Origin: Loxodes magnus
Taxonomy: Eukaryota; Ciliophora; Karyorelictea; Loxodida; Loxodidae
Direction of reading: 5' to 3'
NCBI GenBank assembly: GCA_946699065.1
Contig: CAMPDV010000898.1
Location: forward strand, 62,001-126,000
DNA: 64,000 nt
Below the pieces are notes generated by a model, which saw nothing but the letters and a program-made list of their open reading frames with translations, was not told the origin of the DNA and made no database searches. The translations under genes and the position numbers were made by a program. Every line of letters begins with the position of its first letter. Position 1 is the first letter of the stretch. Below, in pieces: positions 48,556-60,789 of the stretch.

Positions 48556-51110
48556 ATGCAGAAACAAAAAAAATTTATCTATTCAGCTGACCATTTGTCC
48601 TTTACTTTGTTACTAGCTTGGCTGAAGTTTACTAAATTTTCGTAGCTTTATCATGAAGAGCTTATTTTATAAGAATTGAAATTGAAAGTTTTACTGATCC
48701 AAGACGTTGAGGAAGTTTTCGTATTAGCAGTGTCAGGGCTGGAAAAAGAATCCTTTTTTTCTTAAGGTTACGAAAAGAATCTGTTTGATTTTTCATTTCA
48801 CGCTAATTCAATGGAAGATAGATTATCCAGTGAGTCTTAAATTTTTTTATTCTCATTTGATACCAAAAGATTTTAACCTTTTTATTTTGAATTTCGCAAG
48901 CTTTGAATTTATTTCTAGAGAGTTTAAAAATTCTTAATTACAAAGTCAGAATATTATTTTTGCTCTAAATTTTCTCCTTAAGAATCCAAATAACTTATTT
49001 CTTAATACTTCCTCTATTGTATAGCATCTGATTATCCATTTTAAATTCCCTATAAATTTTCCTATTAATTTACTTTTTTATCTTAAAGTCTTACTTAATA
49101 CTTATAATTTGGAGTAAGTAAAGAATTCCTCTACTAGTAACATGGAGTGAGTTACTTCTCACTATTTGTTTACTTTTTCATCATTTCACTAATCTTATAT
49201 TATCTCAATATTTTCAAATCTCCTACTTAAGGCTATTCATTGTCTCTTTAATTTACAGCAAAGTCCATCTGGAGCATGTGATGCCACTTATCTAGAATAC
49301 GTTTTACTTTTAAATGTATCAGATTCTGAAATATATTCCTTACTTTCTACTATTTTATTACTCTGCTTACAAACTCCCTCTTCTCCTCCAATTCCATTAA
49401 GTTCTAGTTAATTTCTTAACCTTAGTCTTCACATTCTTCAATCAGCGAATTTCCTTGACTTTACTTGACTAAGCATTGATCTAGATTTCTATAACGACTT
49501 TACGACTATTTTAGGATATACCCTTTATTCCTGCATTTTATAGTGTATTTCAATAGATTTTTATAACTTTTTTCTTTAATTAACTCATTATATAAAAACG
49601 TTTATTCCTCATATGAATTAATACTAAACATATCACAATACCTTTTAAACTTAAGCTAAACATGGTGAAGATGTAAGAAATAATTAACATTTTATTAGGA
49701 TTATACATCAAAAAATGGATAAATCTGTTTAACCTTGTCTAACCTATTACTGTAATATGGCTAAGTATATTCGATGGGCTAGCTTTATAACCACTCAAAT
49801 AAGCTGTTAGTTTTATTCTAGAAGCTTTATTATATTAATGCATATTCGGCTTTTTTAGGGTATATGTAAACATTCTTTTAACTGAAATTTATATTTTTTT
49901 ATAATGTAAACTACAAACAAATTTATATTTCTAGGTATTACTCTACTATGATACCATTCGAAATAGGTGCTATCTAATGCTAGAACTCTTACTCTCTCTG
50001 CTTCTTTTTTACTCTAATCATTCTTAATCTCTTCATTAAACCATACTTTGTTAGTGCATTCTTTATCTGACGTATTTAGTACTTAATATGCTAGTTTAAT
50101 TAGACTCTAATTACAACCAGCTATCTCCTAAATAGCCTTATGAAATTTGAATAAATTAGGTTTAATTTATTAGACAATAATTCTTAATTATAGACAGTCA
50201 AGTTACGCAATTATATGTTAGGTAGTAAACAGAAGAAGGATCAGAGCGCGGATTGCAAGAAAGAAATAGTGGAAGGCGTATGATTAGAGATGGCTGCTAT
50301 GATCAGGCTTGTTCTAATGTTAGCACCTAGATGCAAATTAATTATATGAATAGACTTTGATTAAGCGGTAGTAAAGGTGTTGAAGATAAACTGGTAAGAA
50401 GATAAAATGAAGAGTTAGAAATAGAATTATAGAAGCCAATATTTACCATTACCCTTTAAATTTAGAGTTGAAAGGATAAAAGGGAGTAAAACATCTCATT
50501 ACTACTATATTAGATAGATAAGGGTTAGATATGAGATATGATAAGCAATAAATATCCAAGTGATATAAATAGCTTAAATAAGTGCTTTCGAACTAAGAGA
50601 TTAAGGATTTAGAGGTTTGCTAGTTAGAAACTATTAAAGCTTCTCTACATTTTGAAATGATATGATATAAACATAATTAATATAATTAAACGTTTAAGAA
50701 CATAAAAATTAGGTTAGGCACAAATAGCAAATCTAATTTTAGATTTATATTTAATTAAAAATGATAAGCAGATTTTATTTCTCTTAATTTAAGAGTTATA
50801 AAAAGAAGATACTAAGAGAGTTTTCACAATAAGAGTTACTATTAGTTGTTTTAATAAAGGTTATAAAATTAAATTTGAATAAAACTTATATGTATTTAGT
50901 TTTTTTAAGTGATTAGATATATATGAAGATCATTTCAATACTGTTGAAAGACCAGCCAAAATAATTTTTAAGCAGGTAAGAAGAAAACGCTTGGTTGTTA
51001 TTGAAATTAGATTAAAGAGTTATCAATGTCTTAGTGATTTGCTGGATGAATTATCTGAGGATAATTTTTTCAACGGTTGTAGAGTCTTAACATCGATCCA
51101 TTTATAATGA
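48556..51110 (+). pseudogene. Multi-span membrane protein X-W, copy C
   Basis: ATG 48556 aligns with the B start (35860), and the first ~1 kb keeps the same frame and protein (MQKQKKFIYSADHLSFT onward). TGG at 48619 stands where A and B have TGA. In the W half the sequence stays similar, but the frame of the conserved end (RLKSYQCLSDLLDELSEDNF near 51.0 kb) differs from that of the start, so at least one shift lies between. The standard-code ORFs at 48352-48616 are shadows. This is a damaged paralog, or one with a short intron. Confidence 0.55.
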
Positions 51111-51239
51111 AATGTAAGTCACTTAAGAAATAATATTTATTTAATAAACTAACGAAGATTTAATATATAAATAGCGTATTATAGATATGTAGTAGATGCA
51201 TATTTCTCTTATATGATTATCTTATGACTAAATCCTTCT

Positions 51240-51790
51240 ATTCTAAATTTTTCTTAACTTGTTGTCTCTCAATTTAACTTGTCGATTTCTATCGTTGCTT
51301 TAAAAAGGAATTTCTTAATTTCCTTATCTTAACTTGATTTTTTTAATTCCACTTTAAGAGTTATTATGCTAGGCTAACTTATTTCTTAGTCCTAATCAGT
51401 TGCTGTTTTTCTTAAAGATCTAATTCTTGAAATTTTCTTATCTTTTATATTTTTTATTATTTTAGCTTGCTCAGTTAACTTCAATGTTTCTATTATTGCT
51501 CCTGTAGTTAAATTACCTATACACTTTAGCTCGATTGAAATTTATACCTAGCCTTTTAATGACCAGCAAAATCCTTCCTTTACCTTTACTCTTTCCTCTT
51601 CAGTTTTGCATCTATATTTCTCATTTTTGTGTCCTTATGTTATTAATCTTACGATTTTCAAATTTTAGCATGTTTTTAATAAAAAAATGACGAAAATATT
51701 TCTACTAAGTTACCTTAGCTATCCAATTACGGCTTTTTCCCTTAGATTTCTTCGAAGCTTTCTTACAATTTGACTAGCTCTATAAGAGTA
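51240..51790 (-). CDS. Possible basic protein fragment in the retroelement region
   Basis: The minus strand gives a Gln/Asn/Lys-rich frame (for example NNSQSGIKKIKLRQGNQEI and RNRQVKLRDNKLRKIQN). The composition looks coding, and the strand is that of the reverse transcriptase further right. No motif is recognised and the ends are not visible. Confidence 0.3.
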
Positions 51791-51819
51791 GTTCTTTCTC
51801 CTTATTGAGACTTTCTTAA

Positions 51820-52340
51820 CTGAAGCATCTTAACTTCATCTCTCCAATTAATTATCAAAAAACAATCTTAAAGAAATAATTAGAAACAAAATTTAATCAT
51901 TTCGCAGAGTTAACTGAAAGCATATTACTGCAAAAAATGGAGATGAATGATTCGATGGATGTAGAGCAACAGTCTACAACAAATTATATTCCATATTGGA
52001 AAATAATGAGATGTTGAAACTGCAATCGACAAGGGCAAAAAGTTAGAAGCTACTTCCAATTCTAATAAAATTAAAAGAAAATAGTAGAAAACTAACGGGA
52101 AAATATTTTCAGGGTTTATTGCAATTAAGAAGGTAAACTATACAGGAAAAAAATACACCAATAAACAAAGAAGCTCCAAACATATAGATGCAATTAACGA
52201 ATTTAATAAGAAATGAATGGGAATCGATCTATCAGAAACTTTCAGAAAAATATATTAAAAATCCTTAGAACATATGATAAGAAAGATCCTACCAAATATG
52301 AAGTCTCTTTTATTTAAAATTAAACTTTTGATTTGTGATT
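51820..52340 (+). pseudogene. Gag-like ORF with degenerate zinc knuckle
   Basis: The plus frame around ATG 51936 reads MEMNDSMDVEQQSTTNYIPY followed by RCWNCNRQGQ. An upstream helical stretch (LKKQLETKFNHFAELTES) is in the same frame. The layout (acidic stretch, aromatic-basic residues, C-x2-C, then a basic helix ending in FRVYC) mirrors the knuckle region of the Gag-like insert at 13.3-14.9 kb (IRCYLC ... LFRIW). The His and last Cys of the knuckle are not in place. It is probably a diverged or dead relative of that protein. It faces the reverse transcriptase remnant. Confidence 0.5.
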
Positions 52341-52479
52341 AATCAAATAAAGGTGAAATCACGTAAATTAGCTAATTCATTCATTCAAGATTATCAAATT
52401 TTTCAGTATATATTTTAGCTGTTTTCATTCTTATAAATTTTTTAGTAGTTACATTATAGAAATATTGATGTAATTTGTC

Positions 52480-54910
52480 TTTTATATGCTAGTAAAATTT
52501 TTAAGACTTGAATTATTCTATTAATTCTGCAGATAGATACCATAAAAGTCTATTAGTTGTTAAGTTTGATCATAGTATTAAAATCCTTTTTCCAGATATT
52601 AATGAAAAGAGAGCCTATTGTTGATTTTGGAAAATTAATATTTTCTTATTTAATTTTAATAAAATCTGAAAAATTTTATAGCTATAATGTCTTAAAAGGT
52701 AATCAATTAAGGTCTATATAACATGATTCATTAAATGTTGAAGTTGTTACTTAAAAGGCTTTTCTTTAAATTAATATCATGCTTGATTCAATTCTTTTCA
52801 GAACTCCAGTTACTCCTTTTTGAATACTTGATGGCACTAAGTCTCTTCCATATTCTGCTTTAGGTAATGTAAAAAGTAAACATAGAGTTTTAAAATGTCA
52901 AGGAGTTATATTCTTATATCTCATCAGTAAAAAATAACTTTTTTCATTGTAGCTATAAATATGAATGCGACTTCTTTGCAATGAGGATTAAAATTCTTCT
53001 TCTAATATAGAATACTGCCTTAATACGTAACATCTTCTTTTTAAACAATCAGTTAATTTCTAATCATAAATTTATGATTTATTGTTCCTGATATTTCTTT
53101 AGAAATTAGATCCATTCAGATTTGGTAACTTTGATCTTTAATTGAGTAAATGTAAAAACTTTACTTGTTTCATTATTAAAATCTGTATCTACTTTGCAGA
53201 TTAGGATAAAGAATCAAATAATCTGCTCATACTCTGCAAGTGAAGCTAACGCTCAAGCACTGGCATTTGAATCCCAATTAGATACTTTTACTTTCCAAAT
53301 ATCTAATTACAATGTCACAATAAAGCAATGCTAAAGCTGGTCTATGTGAACTTCCTTACATAGCTCCATTTTGTATTAAAATGTTCTAATGTTCATTCCA
53401 TCTATAATAAATAAAAAGATTAGGTTCTTATATAATTAATTGTAAGGCTAATATAAGACCAAGTGGTAGCTAACTTAACTCTCTTAAGTTAATCAAATAA
53501 AAATATTTTTTCTATTGATTCATATATTTTTTCAATATCTATCAGACTTGAGGTAATTTTAGTTTTCCCTTTTGTACATTCCAGATAGTTATCAATTATC
53601 TATTATATCATCCAAATTTATTAAGTAATTTATCTATTTTTCATAAATCCCATTTAAGAAGGATAAATCAAATTTTTCTAATAAATTAGATTGTATAGTC
53701 TTTTTGTTAAAGCTTTATCATATAGTTTTATAATGCTATTAATAGGAAAATAGGCTGTCAGTTTTTCCAATCATCTTTGTTTCCTTCTTTAAAATTGGAA
53801 TTATCATCGATATATTTAATTCCAAAGGGATTCTTTTAAGTCTTAACATAATATTCAGAAAAGAGTGAAGAATTATTAAAAAATAATATTCACCTTATTT
53901 CAGAAGTTCACCTTTTATTCCGTCTGGACCAGCTGCTTTTCCATTCTGAATTGCTTTTATAATTTCTTATATTTCTTGTATGGTAAAAAGATAAAATCCT
54001 TATAAATATGAGAGATGGTAATCTTTACGCTCTTAAATACTATCGTATATTTTATCTATTTTTTAATTAATAAGATTTATCTATTATAATAATAATAATA
54101 TACTTAAAGTTATTAAGATTTTGCATTTCCTGGAATTTCAACCAGTTCTTGCGGACATTTTTTAAACGTGGGTGTATTCCACGACCTTTTTTGAAAGTGG
54201 AAGGTTACCACTATAGACTTCCAAGTGGTCTTGAGAAGAGTTTTTATTTATAAATCCCAGTTTGCGTTATCCATAGCTTGCTAAGTTGTCTTCATGTTCT
54301 TTTCTGCTCTTATTCGTTTATTCTCTTTCACTATCAGCAGTTTCTTAATAAATGATTATTTGATTTGCAATATCAGCACAGTTAATTTTCTCGTTTTTAT
54401 TTCGTTCTTTTTATCGATAGTTTATTTTATATTATTTCTAATCTTTAAATGAAGTTCATATCGATCATTTCTTTTCCTGGATTTTATTTTACTTTTAAGT
54501 ATATTGGTGTTTTTCTATTTCAATTTTCGTGTAATATTTAAAGTTTTATTGTGGTTAAGTTCAGAGTTGTTCTTCCGTTATCAATTTGCTTTGAATGAGC
54601 TGTCTTCTGAGTATTAATAATTCGTTGTTTTAATCCTCTATGCTATTCATTAATTCCCTTATTTTTCTCCTTAGTTATAAGTTGTTTCTTTATACTTTGA
54701 AATTGATTTTTACATTTGATCTAATTAAATTTAAAGTTTTTGATCAGCTTCGTTCTTAGATTATCATATCTCTATAGGTACTACCATCACTTTACCTTCT
54801 GATGATGAACTTGACTCCTCTCGCTTCTATTGTTTTTTCTAAATTTCTTTTGCCGTTTTTCTCTTTAGGTTTTTAAGTTAATTCTTTGAGAGTCGAAGAG
54901 ATTAATCCAT
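52480..54910 (-). pseudogene. Non-LTR retrotransposon reverse transcriptase, decayed
   Basis: Reverse transcriptase copies element RNA into DNA at the insertion site. Minus-strand pieces in order, in changing frames: an N-terminal Ser/Glu-rich and coiled-coil part (54.85-54.5 kb); EIIKAIQNGKAAGPDGIKG with GELLK (about 53.95-53.88 kb, the KAPGPDGI-type motif of LINE RTs); IPLELNISMIIPILKKE; QMGFMKNRQITQQI; a motif-A-like LIDIEKIYESIEK; a motif-B-like NGAMQGSSHRPALALL (about 53.36 kb). Near 53.23 kb the catalytic YADD position reads like WADY, so the active site is not intact. A C-terminal part continues to about 52.48 kb. Several frameshifts make it a dead element. Confidence 0.8.
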
Positions 54911-54914
54911 TTTT

Positions 54915-56425
54915 GTCTTATAGATTTATCTATTATTGAGTTAGATTAGAATGCTTGTTAAAAGTACAATTCTCCCATGAATCAATTAATTTAATTTTGA
55001 TTTCTAAATTAAAGTTAATTTAATTTATTTTTTTAGGATTTATAATTTTCTTAGCATGTGAAAATATCTACTTAGCATCTCCATTTAGAAGTATAAATTT
55101 CTTTTTAGCTTTATTTTTTTGTTCTGACAGATTATACTTAAGTCTTCCAAATTCATTTCGCTATTTTGTGAAGATTAGTTATATGTCTAAGGAATAAAGA
55201 AAACATGTGTTTAAAATAAAAGAATAAGTAATTATAAAAGAGAAAATTATCTGAATAATATAATTTGCTATAAGAGACCTGAATATCTTAATTAAGAAAT
55301 TAACAAAACTAACTATTTTTATCTATAAACTCCTTGATAATTTAATCAATATAGGATTAATATTAGTAGAAGTTTTTACTAGGAACACTTAGAATTTAGC
55401 TATAGACTTATAAAAATTAAAATAGTTAAAGTAAAAAATGAGTGATTATTTATGAGAAATATCTAAACTTTAGTTAAATATTTAAAAGAAACTAGATATA
55501 AAATAGAAGCTAAAGATAATATCTATATACAAGTATATATTTAAGAAAGCTGTTTCTTTATAATAGCCAAAACATTTAAATTGAAATAGCAAAATAGATA
55601 GATTTAAAAAAGGAGAATTAAAGCCTTTATTGCATTATTTTAATAAATGAGATAGAAAAAATGTTGATTTTAGATTCTCGCTCGTTAAAGATTATTTTAA
55701 TATCCAAAGCGTTTATTTATAAAACTACTAAGATAATACTTTTATTATAGATACTAAAGATCTAGTTAGATATAATTGTTAATGCCTTAATAAGGATTAG
55801 TATATTTAGATAGAGCTATATCTTTAGATAATTAGTAACTATACATTAAATGAGGATAAGTTAGTAAGGAATCTATATAATTATAATATTGCTAAGAGAA
55901 TAATTTCTAAGAATAATTAATATTAATCTAAAATGCTATTAAGAGAGCTAATTAAAAAGCATTAAGCTTTTATCAAATTGAGTAATAAAAATTAATTTAT
56001 CAATCATTGATGTGATTGAATAACTATCTTAGATAATATTTACATAGAAGAGTATAAAAAATATCTAAATCAAGTTAATTAAATAAAAATAGTAAAAAAT
56101 TAATAAAGAAAACGTAGCTATGAAATATGTTAAAACTAGGTAGAAGATTAAATAATAACTAATGATTATAAATCTTAACTTTATGACTAATAAAATCATT
56201 AAAGTTAGCTTTTCTAAAGATCAAAAAGCAAATAATCATAAAATATTCTAATTATTCTAAAAGATCTATTAAGGCAAAGTATTAAGGAGTCATTATACTA
56301 AAAATATTTATTCTTTAGCTATTAATATAAATTATTAACTGCTAATTTTAGTGAAGTCTTCATATGTTTCTTTAATTTTAGGCGAATTATTAATTTATCC
56401 TTGCACTAATATATAATAATATCAT
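54915..56425. other. AT-rich stretch with no supported gene
   Basis: Left of the right-hand inverted repeat. The A-rich part from 55.2 to 56.3 kb shows no recognisable translation or repeat. The part nearest 54.9-55.2 kb may still hold the 5' end of the retroelement. Confidence 0.4.
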
Positions 56426-56426
56426 A

Positions 56427-56954
56427 TATTCTTTAAAACCGCCATAGTTGTTCGAAGGTGAACAACAAGGTCATCTTCATCAGAGGTTGGGAAAGTTAAG
56501 TACCCATAATCGACTTATGTCTTCCTCTGCTTTGGTTTGGCCTCGAGACATAAGATTCTTAGACCTTCGACACTGGCTTGGCTTAGTTTATTTTTAATTC
56601 TGGAACGAAAAAGAAATAATATTGAGAGCTTCATCAGAGATGGGGAATTTAAGTACCCATAATTGACACATGTCATCCTCTGGTTTGGTGATGCAATGAG
56701 ACGCAATCCTGCCATGTCCTTGGACCTCCAGCAAGTATTAAAGATTACGAGTATTCTAAAATTATATCAGTATTGAACATTTTTATCAGTACTGAATAAT
56801 TATACCAGTATTGAACAAGGTTTATCAGTATCTGATAATTTTATCAGTATCAAACATTCTTGTCAGTATGAAACATTTTTTTTTAAAGAGCTGCGCACCA
56901 ACGAGAGTGCTACGCGCTCTATAATCAAATTTATTTATTTATTTATAACTAAAC
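56427..56954 (-). repeat. ~0.5 kb inverted repeat, right copy
   Basis: Reverse complement of 26784-27302, including the iterated ACTGATA array, the duplicated CAGAGGA segment, the GC-rich hairpin (about 56890-56922) and the (TTTA)n edge. The minus ORF 56515-56715 corresponds to plus ORF 27018-27218 of the left copy and keeps its length, but with a handful of substitutions; I do not regard that as proof of coding. Confidence 0.75.
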
Positions 56955-57329
56955 ATTTTAAATAGTCTAAGCTTATAGTAACTATAACTGAGCTAAGTAT
57001 TAAATTATTATTTTTAAACACTCAAAGTACTTTAAATTACTTATGATTATTAATAGTATAATAGCTTTCCTCTCCTTTCTAGTATATTAGTATTAAGAGT
57101 CCTAAGCTTATAATTTACTAATCTCCTTTTCCTTCAATAAATAGCTTTTCTTAGATATCTGTTAAAGATAATAGTAATTAGCTCTTTGGTAGTTAATTAA
57201 CTATTAAAGAGAAATAAAGAATACCTTTAACTAGTTAAATTTCCTTTTAAATTTAAAGTTTATACCTAAGTAACTGAAGCCTTTATGTAATTATTTTATT
57301 TAAGATTGAAAGTGAATTTTACTTGAGTA

Positions 57330-60190
57330 GCTGAGTGTTAATTCATTAATAGAATAGACTACTAAGGAAGATGAAATGCTACTATGATTTACTAGCATAA
57401 GTCTAATAAGAAAAGACATCAAAAGATTGCACATATACATTAGATTCTTTTGGCCCAGAGAAGACAAGAAGACAAGTAAAATGTATTTGAGTTCTTACAG
57501 CCATGAGTGATAAATAAATACAGAACAAGAGCATTTTTTGCTAAAGTTCACAAGGAAATTGAAGAAATCTCATTTCAAGAATAAAAACAAAATATAGAGT
57601 AATAAAGATAAGAAGAATTTCTAATAAAAATTTACAGGCGCTTGAAGATTCGCTTATCTGAAGACCTGCTAAAAGCTTTTGAATTCTTATTTTTTCTCCT
57701 TGAAATTAGAAAATTTAAAAGCAGCTTACTAATTTTCATTCACTGCTTATCCCTTCAAGAATTTGCTCGATATACTTACAATTTTGTGTAAGAAAAATCA
57801 AAGCTCTTTAATGAGCAAATGCGATTTTTTAAAATAGCTGTAAACAACTTTTGGATAGCTTCAGACTACGTCTATTGTATTTCTTTACTTCTAGTTATTT
57901 TTACCTCATTTCTCCAACGAGCTGGCTCGCCTTTCAACAGTCTTCTTCTGCTATTTACTTTGAAAATTCTCTTATATTTAATACTTCCTTCTATTTTCTT
58001 ACTCTCATTCATTGTTTTGTGATTAATAATAGAAGGAGAAGAGGATTCAGCTATACTATCATGAGCATATCTCTTACCTTGGGAGTCCAGATATGTTTGT
58101 AGATCTACTATATTTATTTTAATATTTGCTTCTTTCTTGATGACTTCAATTCTTACGATAAATTGTGGTAATTCTTTAAGTTGAGTTCATCCATTTTAAA
58201 GATAATTTAAAGAGCAGATATATTTAATTCTAGCTTATCAGAAGAGTAAGCAGGTAGAAATTCAAATAAAAAGTGGAATTTAGAGAATAGATTGATAGAA
58301 ACTGTTAATCTCAATACTGAAACTGCGTCAAGCACATTTTTGTATAAATCTTTACTTCTTATTTCTACTTTTCGAAAGATTTACTATTCGATATCTTCTT
58401 CGATTTTCTAAATCTTCTTCCTTATTTATTAATATTTTAAGGCTATTTACCTTAGTTCTAGCAGGTTTCTATAAAATCTAAAGGATAAGCAAGTCTTGCT
58501 AATTCAAGCTTCTAAATCTATTTAACAATCTTAGTATTTAACTTATGTTTGTTACTCAATTTAATTTCCTATTACATATATTTCTGCCTTTCTTTTTTAT
58601 TTTCTATCTCTTTAATTTTTCCTTCTAAATGTCTTTTCTCTAAACCTGAACATGTTTTTACTTAAAAAATCTGTGATCTACAACTTTGATACCATTCTAA
58701 TCGCTCCTTCTATCCATTTTTCTATTACCCAGTCAAAAATTTAATAAGAGCATGCTTCGATTGTCAAGTCTTGATGGCTAATCAAATAACTAACGAATTC
58801 TTAAATGTAAAAACTAGAAGTCTTCAGCTTTTTTATTTAATACTTACGAGTGATCCTACAAATACATAATGCAAGATCTCTTACAGTCCAATAAATTTTA
58901 ACTCTTTCAATTCAGTTTTCCAAACGTATTTGTCCAAGTTGATGCTTATTCAAAAAGTTAGTTTGAAGAATTTAATCATCCATGAGAAGCTAGTAATGCC
59001 TTTATTACCCTGTTTTGATATCTTCTAGTTTATTTCTCCAGGAATTAAGCCTAAAGCTAATAAAAGCGAATAAGAGCTTTTAAAATTTATTGAAAGACAG
59101 TTTCGAGCAGCTTTAGTAAGTTTTTATTAAAGAATTTAAAGTAAGATTATTTTATCATTTATAAGCTTTCACTTTTATACTTTCAATGTGATAAGCCAGA
59201 TTTTTACTATTAAGCCTTTGATTTAGTTAAAGTTTTTATGCTTAAAGAATCAAGTAGCTTGATGTGAACTAATTGATTAATTAACAATGTCTCGTTTATT
59301 TTATAAGCATATGTTTCCAAATATTCCTACATTATTTACAAGTTTTTAAACATAAGAGATATCATATTCATCTTATTCCTATGAGGCTTTCTTTTACTCT
59401 TGCTAACTTGGATCTATTGACTGCTGAATCATTTTGCGATCTTCAAATTTTCTGATATTAATGGAAAAAGTTCTGCCTAATAGAACTAAATTAAAGATTT
59501 TGATTGCATTCCTTAAACTATCAAAAAATCAGTTTCTAGATCTTGAATAAAACTTGCAAATTTAACTAAAGTTTTGGATAATTTCCTAAAGGAATTCAGA
59601 AGAACTCTTCAAATAGACTAACTATTTATGATTAATGAGTAGTTTTAAGTTATTTTTTCATTTTAACCAAACACTTCAAGAGATATTATCTGAAATACTA
59701 GACTAAATAAGAAACTAGGCCAATGGAGTTGCAAGAGGGCACTTAAAAGATGAGTTAGAAGCGGAATTTAAAGAAGTTAATTCTTTAAACTATAAAAGCT
59801 TTTCTTTGTATCTAAGGATAATTCATGGTATTAGATTTGTTTTCTTTCTTAGGAAATCTCAAGCTTTTTTTGGTTAATTTTATGAATGAATATAGAGGAA
59901 TGAATAGAAGGAGCATCTAACGTAGAAGTAAAGTTAATATATGATAAATAATTTTAAGTAAGATATTTTAAAGTTTGGTTAGCAAAAATGAAAGAAGAAC
60001 AAGAGTGAGTATAAGCACATGAGTAATAACAGTTTAGAAAGCACAATCAACCAAATTATTTTAGAAGGGAGAAAAGAAGAATGCTATAATCCTTTATATT
60101 ATATGAAACTCTGTTAGAACTTCGTCTCAACGCTTTATTTGTCTTTTCTTTGCCTACTTTTTAAGATATTTTAACTCCCAAGAACTGTAT
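57330..60190 (+). CDS. Large unknown protein with a central membrane region
   Basis: The function is not recognised. One frame is coherent from about 57345 (first good ATG at 57384) to about 58.02 kb: GRWNATMIYQHKSNKKRHQK, then a helical soluble part (KVHKEIEEISFQEQKQNIEQ) and hydrophobic helices (CISLLLVIFTSFLQ, LYLILPSIFLLSFIVL). A second frame fits best at 58.04-58.5 kb. A third is continuous from about 58.53 kb to 60.18 kb, with LVMPLLPCFDIFQFISPGIK, KANKSEQELLKFIERQFRAA, a long helical part (LMEKVLPNRTKLKILIAFLK) and SNNSLESTINQIILEGRKEE. The two frame changes may be introns or frameshifts, or this may be two genes. The standard-code ORFs at 57819 and 57851 are pieces of these frames. 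No start signal or stop is fixed. Confidence 0.55.
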
Positions 60191-60199
60191 ATAAAATTT

Positions 60200-60785
60200 T
60201 TGTATCTCACTTTTTAAGTTGTAAATTTTTATCTTAGCCTTTTTTAATGAAACTAAGGATATTAATATCTCTTAAATTAGTTAGAAATTAAATTTTCATA
60301 AAGTAATATATTTGATTAAAGTTACTGCTTTATAACTAAATTTAAATGGCTTAACACTATATTTATCATTAATTTTAAATAAGCCTTACTAAAATCTACT
60401 ATCTCTAATAATGCATACAAAATTATTTTTTAATATGTCTTTTGTATATCTCATGAAGATAGAATCTTATTAAATATATCAGTAAAAGGTTTCTCTATAT
60501 AAATAATTATTTAAAAAAGAGCGGTTAATTTTTGAATTTAGTTGAGATAACTTTATGAAGGCCTATCATTATTTTTCTTTAATATCCAAATTTATTTAAC
60601 TTAATAAATTAAGAATCTCTTGAATAACTTTTTTAATACATTAATATCCTAATAAGCTCTTTATTAGTGAATATCTTTTATGAATGGATATTCTCTTAGA
60701 AATTTTTACCTTCCTTTAACTCTTCAACTTGATCTAAGCTTTGAAATTCTTTTTACTGCTTAGATATTATTTAGCTTCTATTAAT
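60200..60785. other. AT-rich spacer
   Basis: Sequence between two apparently convergent coding regions. I see no recognisable feature; both 3' ends may extend into it. Confidence 0.35.
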
Positions 60786-60789
60786 TAGT

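Larger units (their letters stand above)
39888..51130 (+). repeat. Duplicated block, copy C
   Basis: Longest copy in the Y-X-W arrangement: Y about 39.89-47.57 kb, X about 47.59-49.73 kb, W about 49.74-51.13 kb. It starts at the same point as copy B (TCCAACTTAAATTAGAATCTC). It retains the Y-X junction deleted in B and is therefore the best reference for the order of the block. Confidence 0.85.

Noticed and set aside
48352-48616. Opposite-strand ORFs around the start of X copy C
   Set aside because: They overlap the well-supported X start at 48556 and are not conserved in A and B.
54085-54115. TAATAATAATA run as a functional repeat or telomere
   Set aside because: It is a short low-complexity run inside the retroelement remnant, and no telomere-like G-rich repeat is present.
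57819-58102. Two short overlapping ORFs as separate small genes
   Set aside because: Both frames extend far beyond these limits once TAA/TAG/TGA are read as sense; they are pieces of one larger region.
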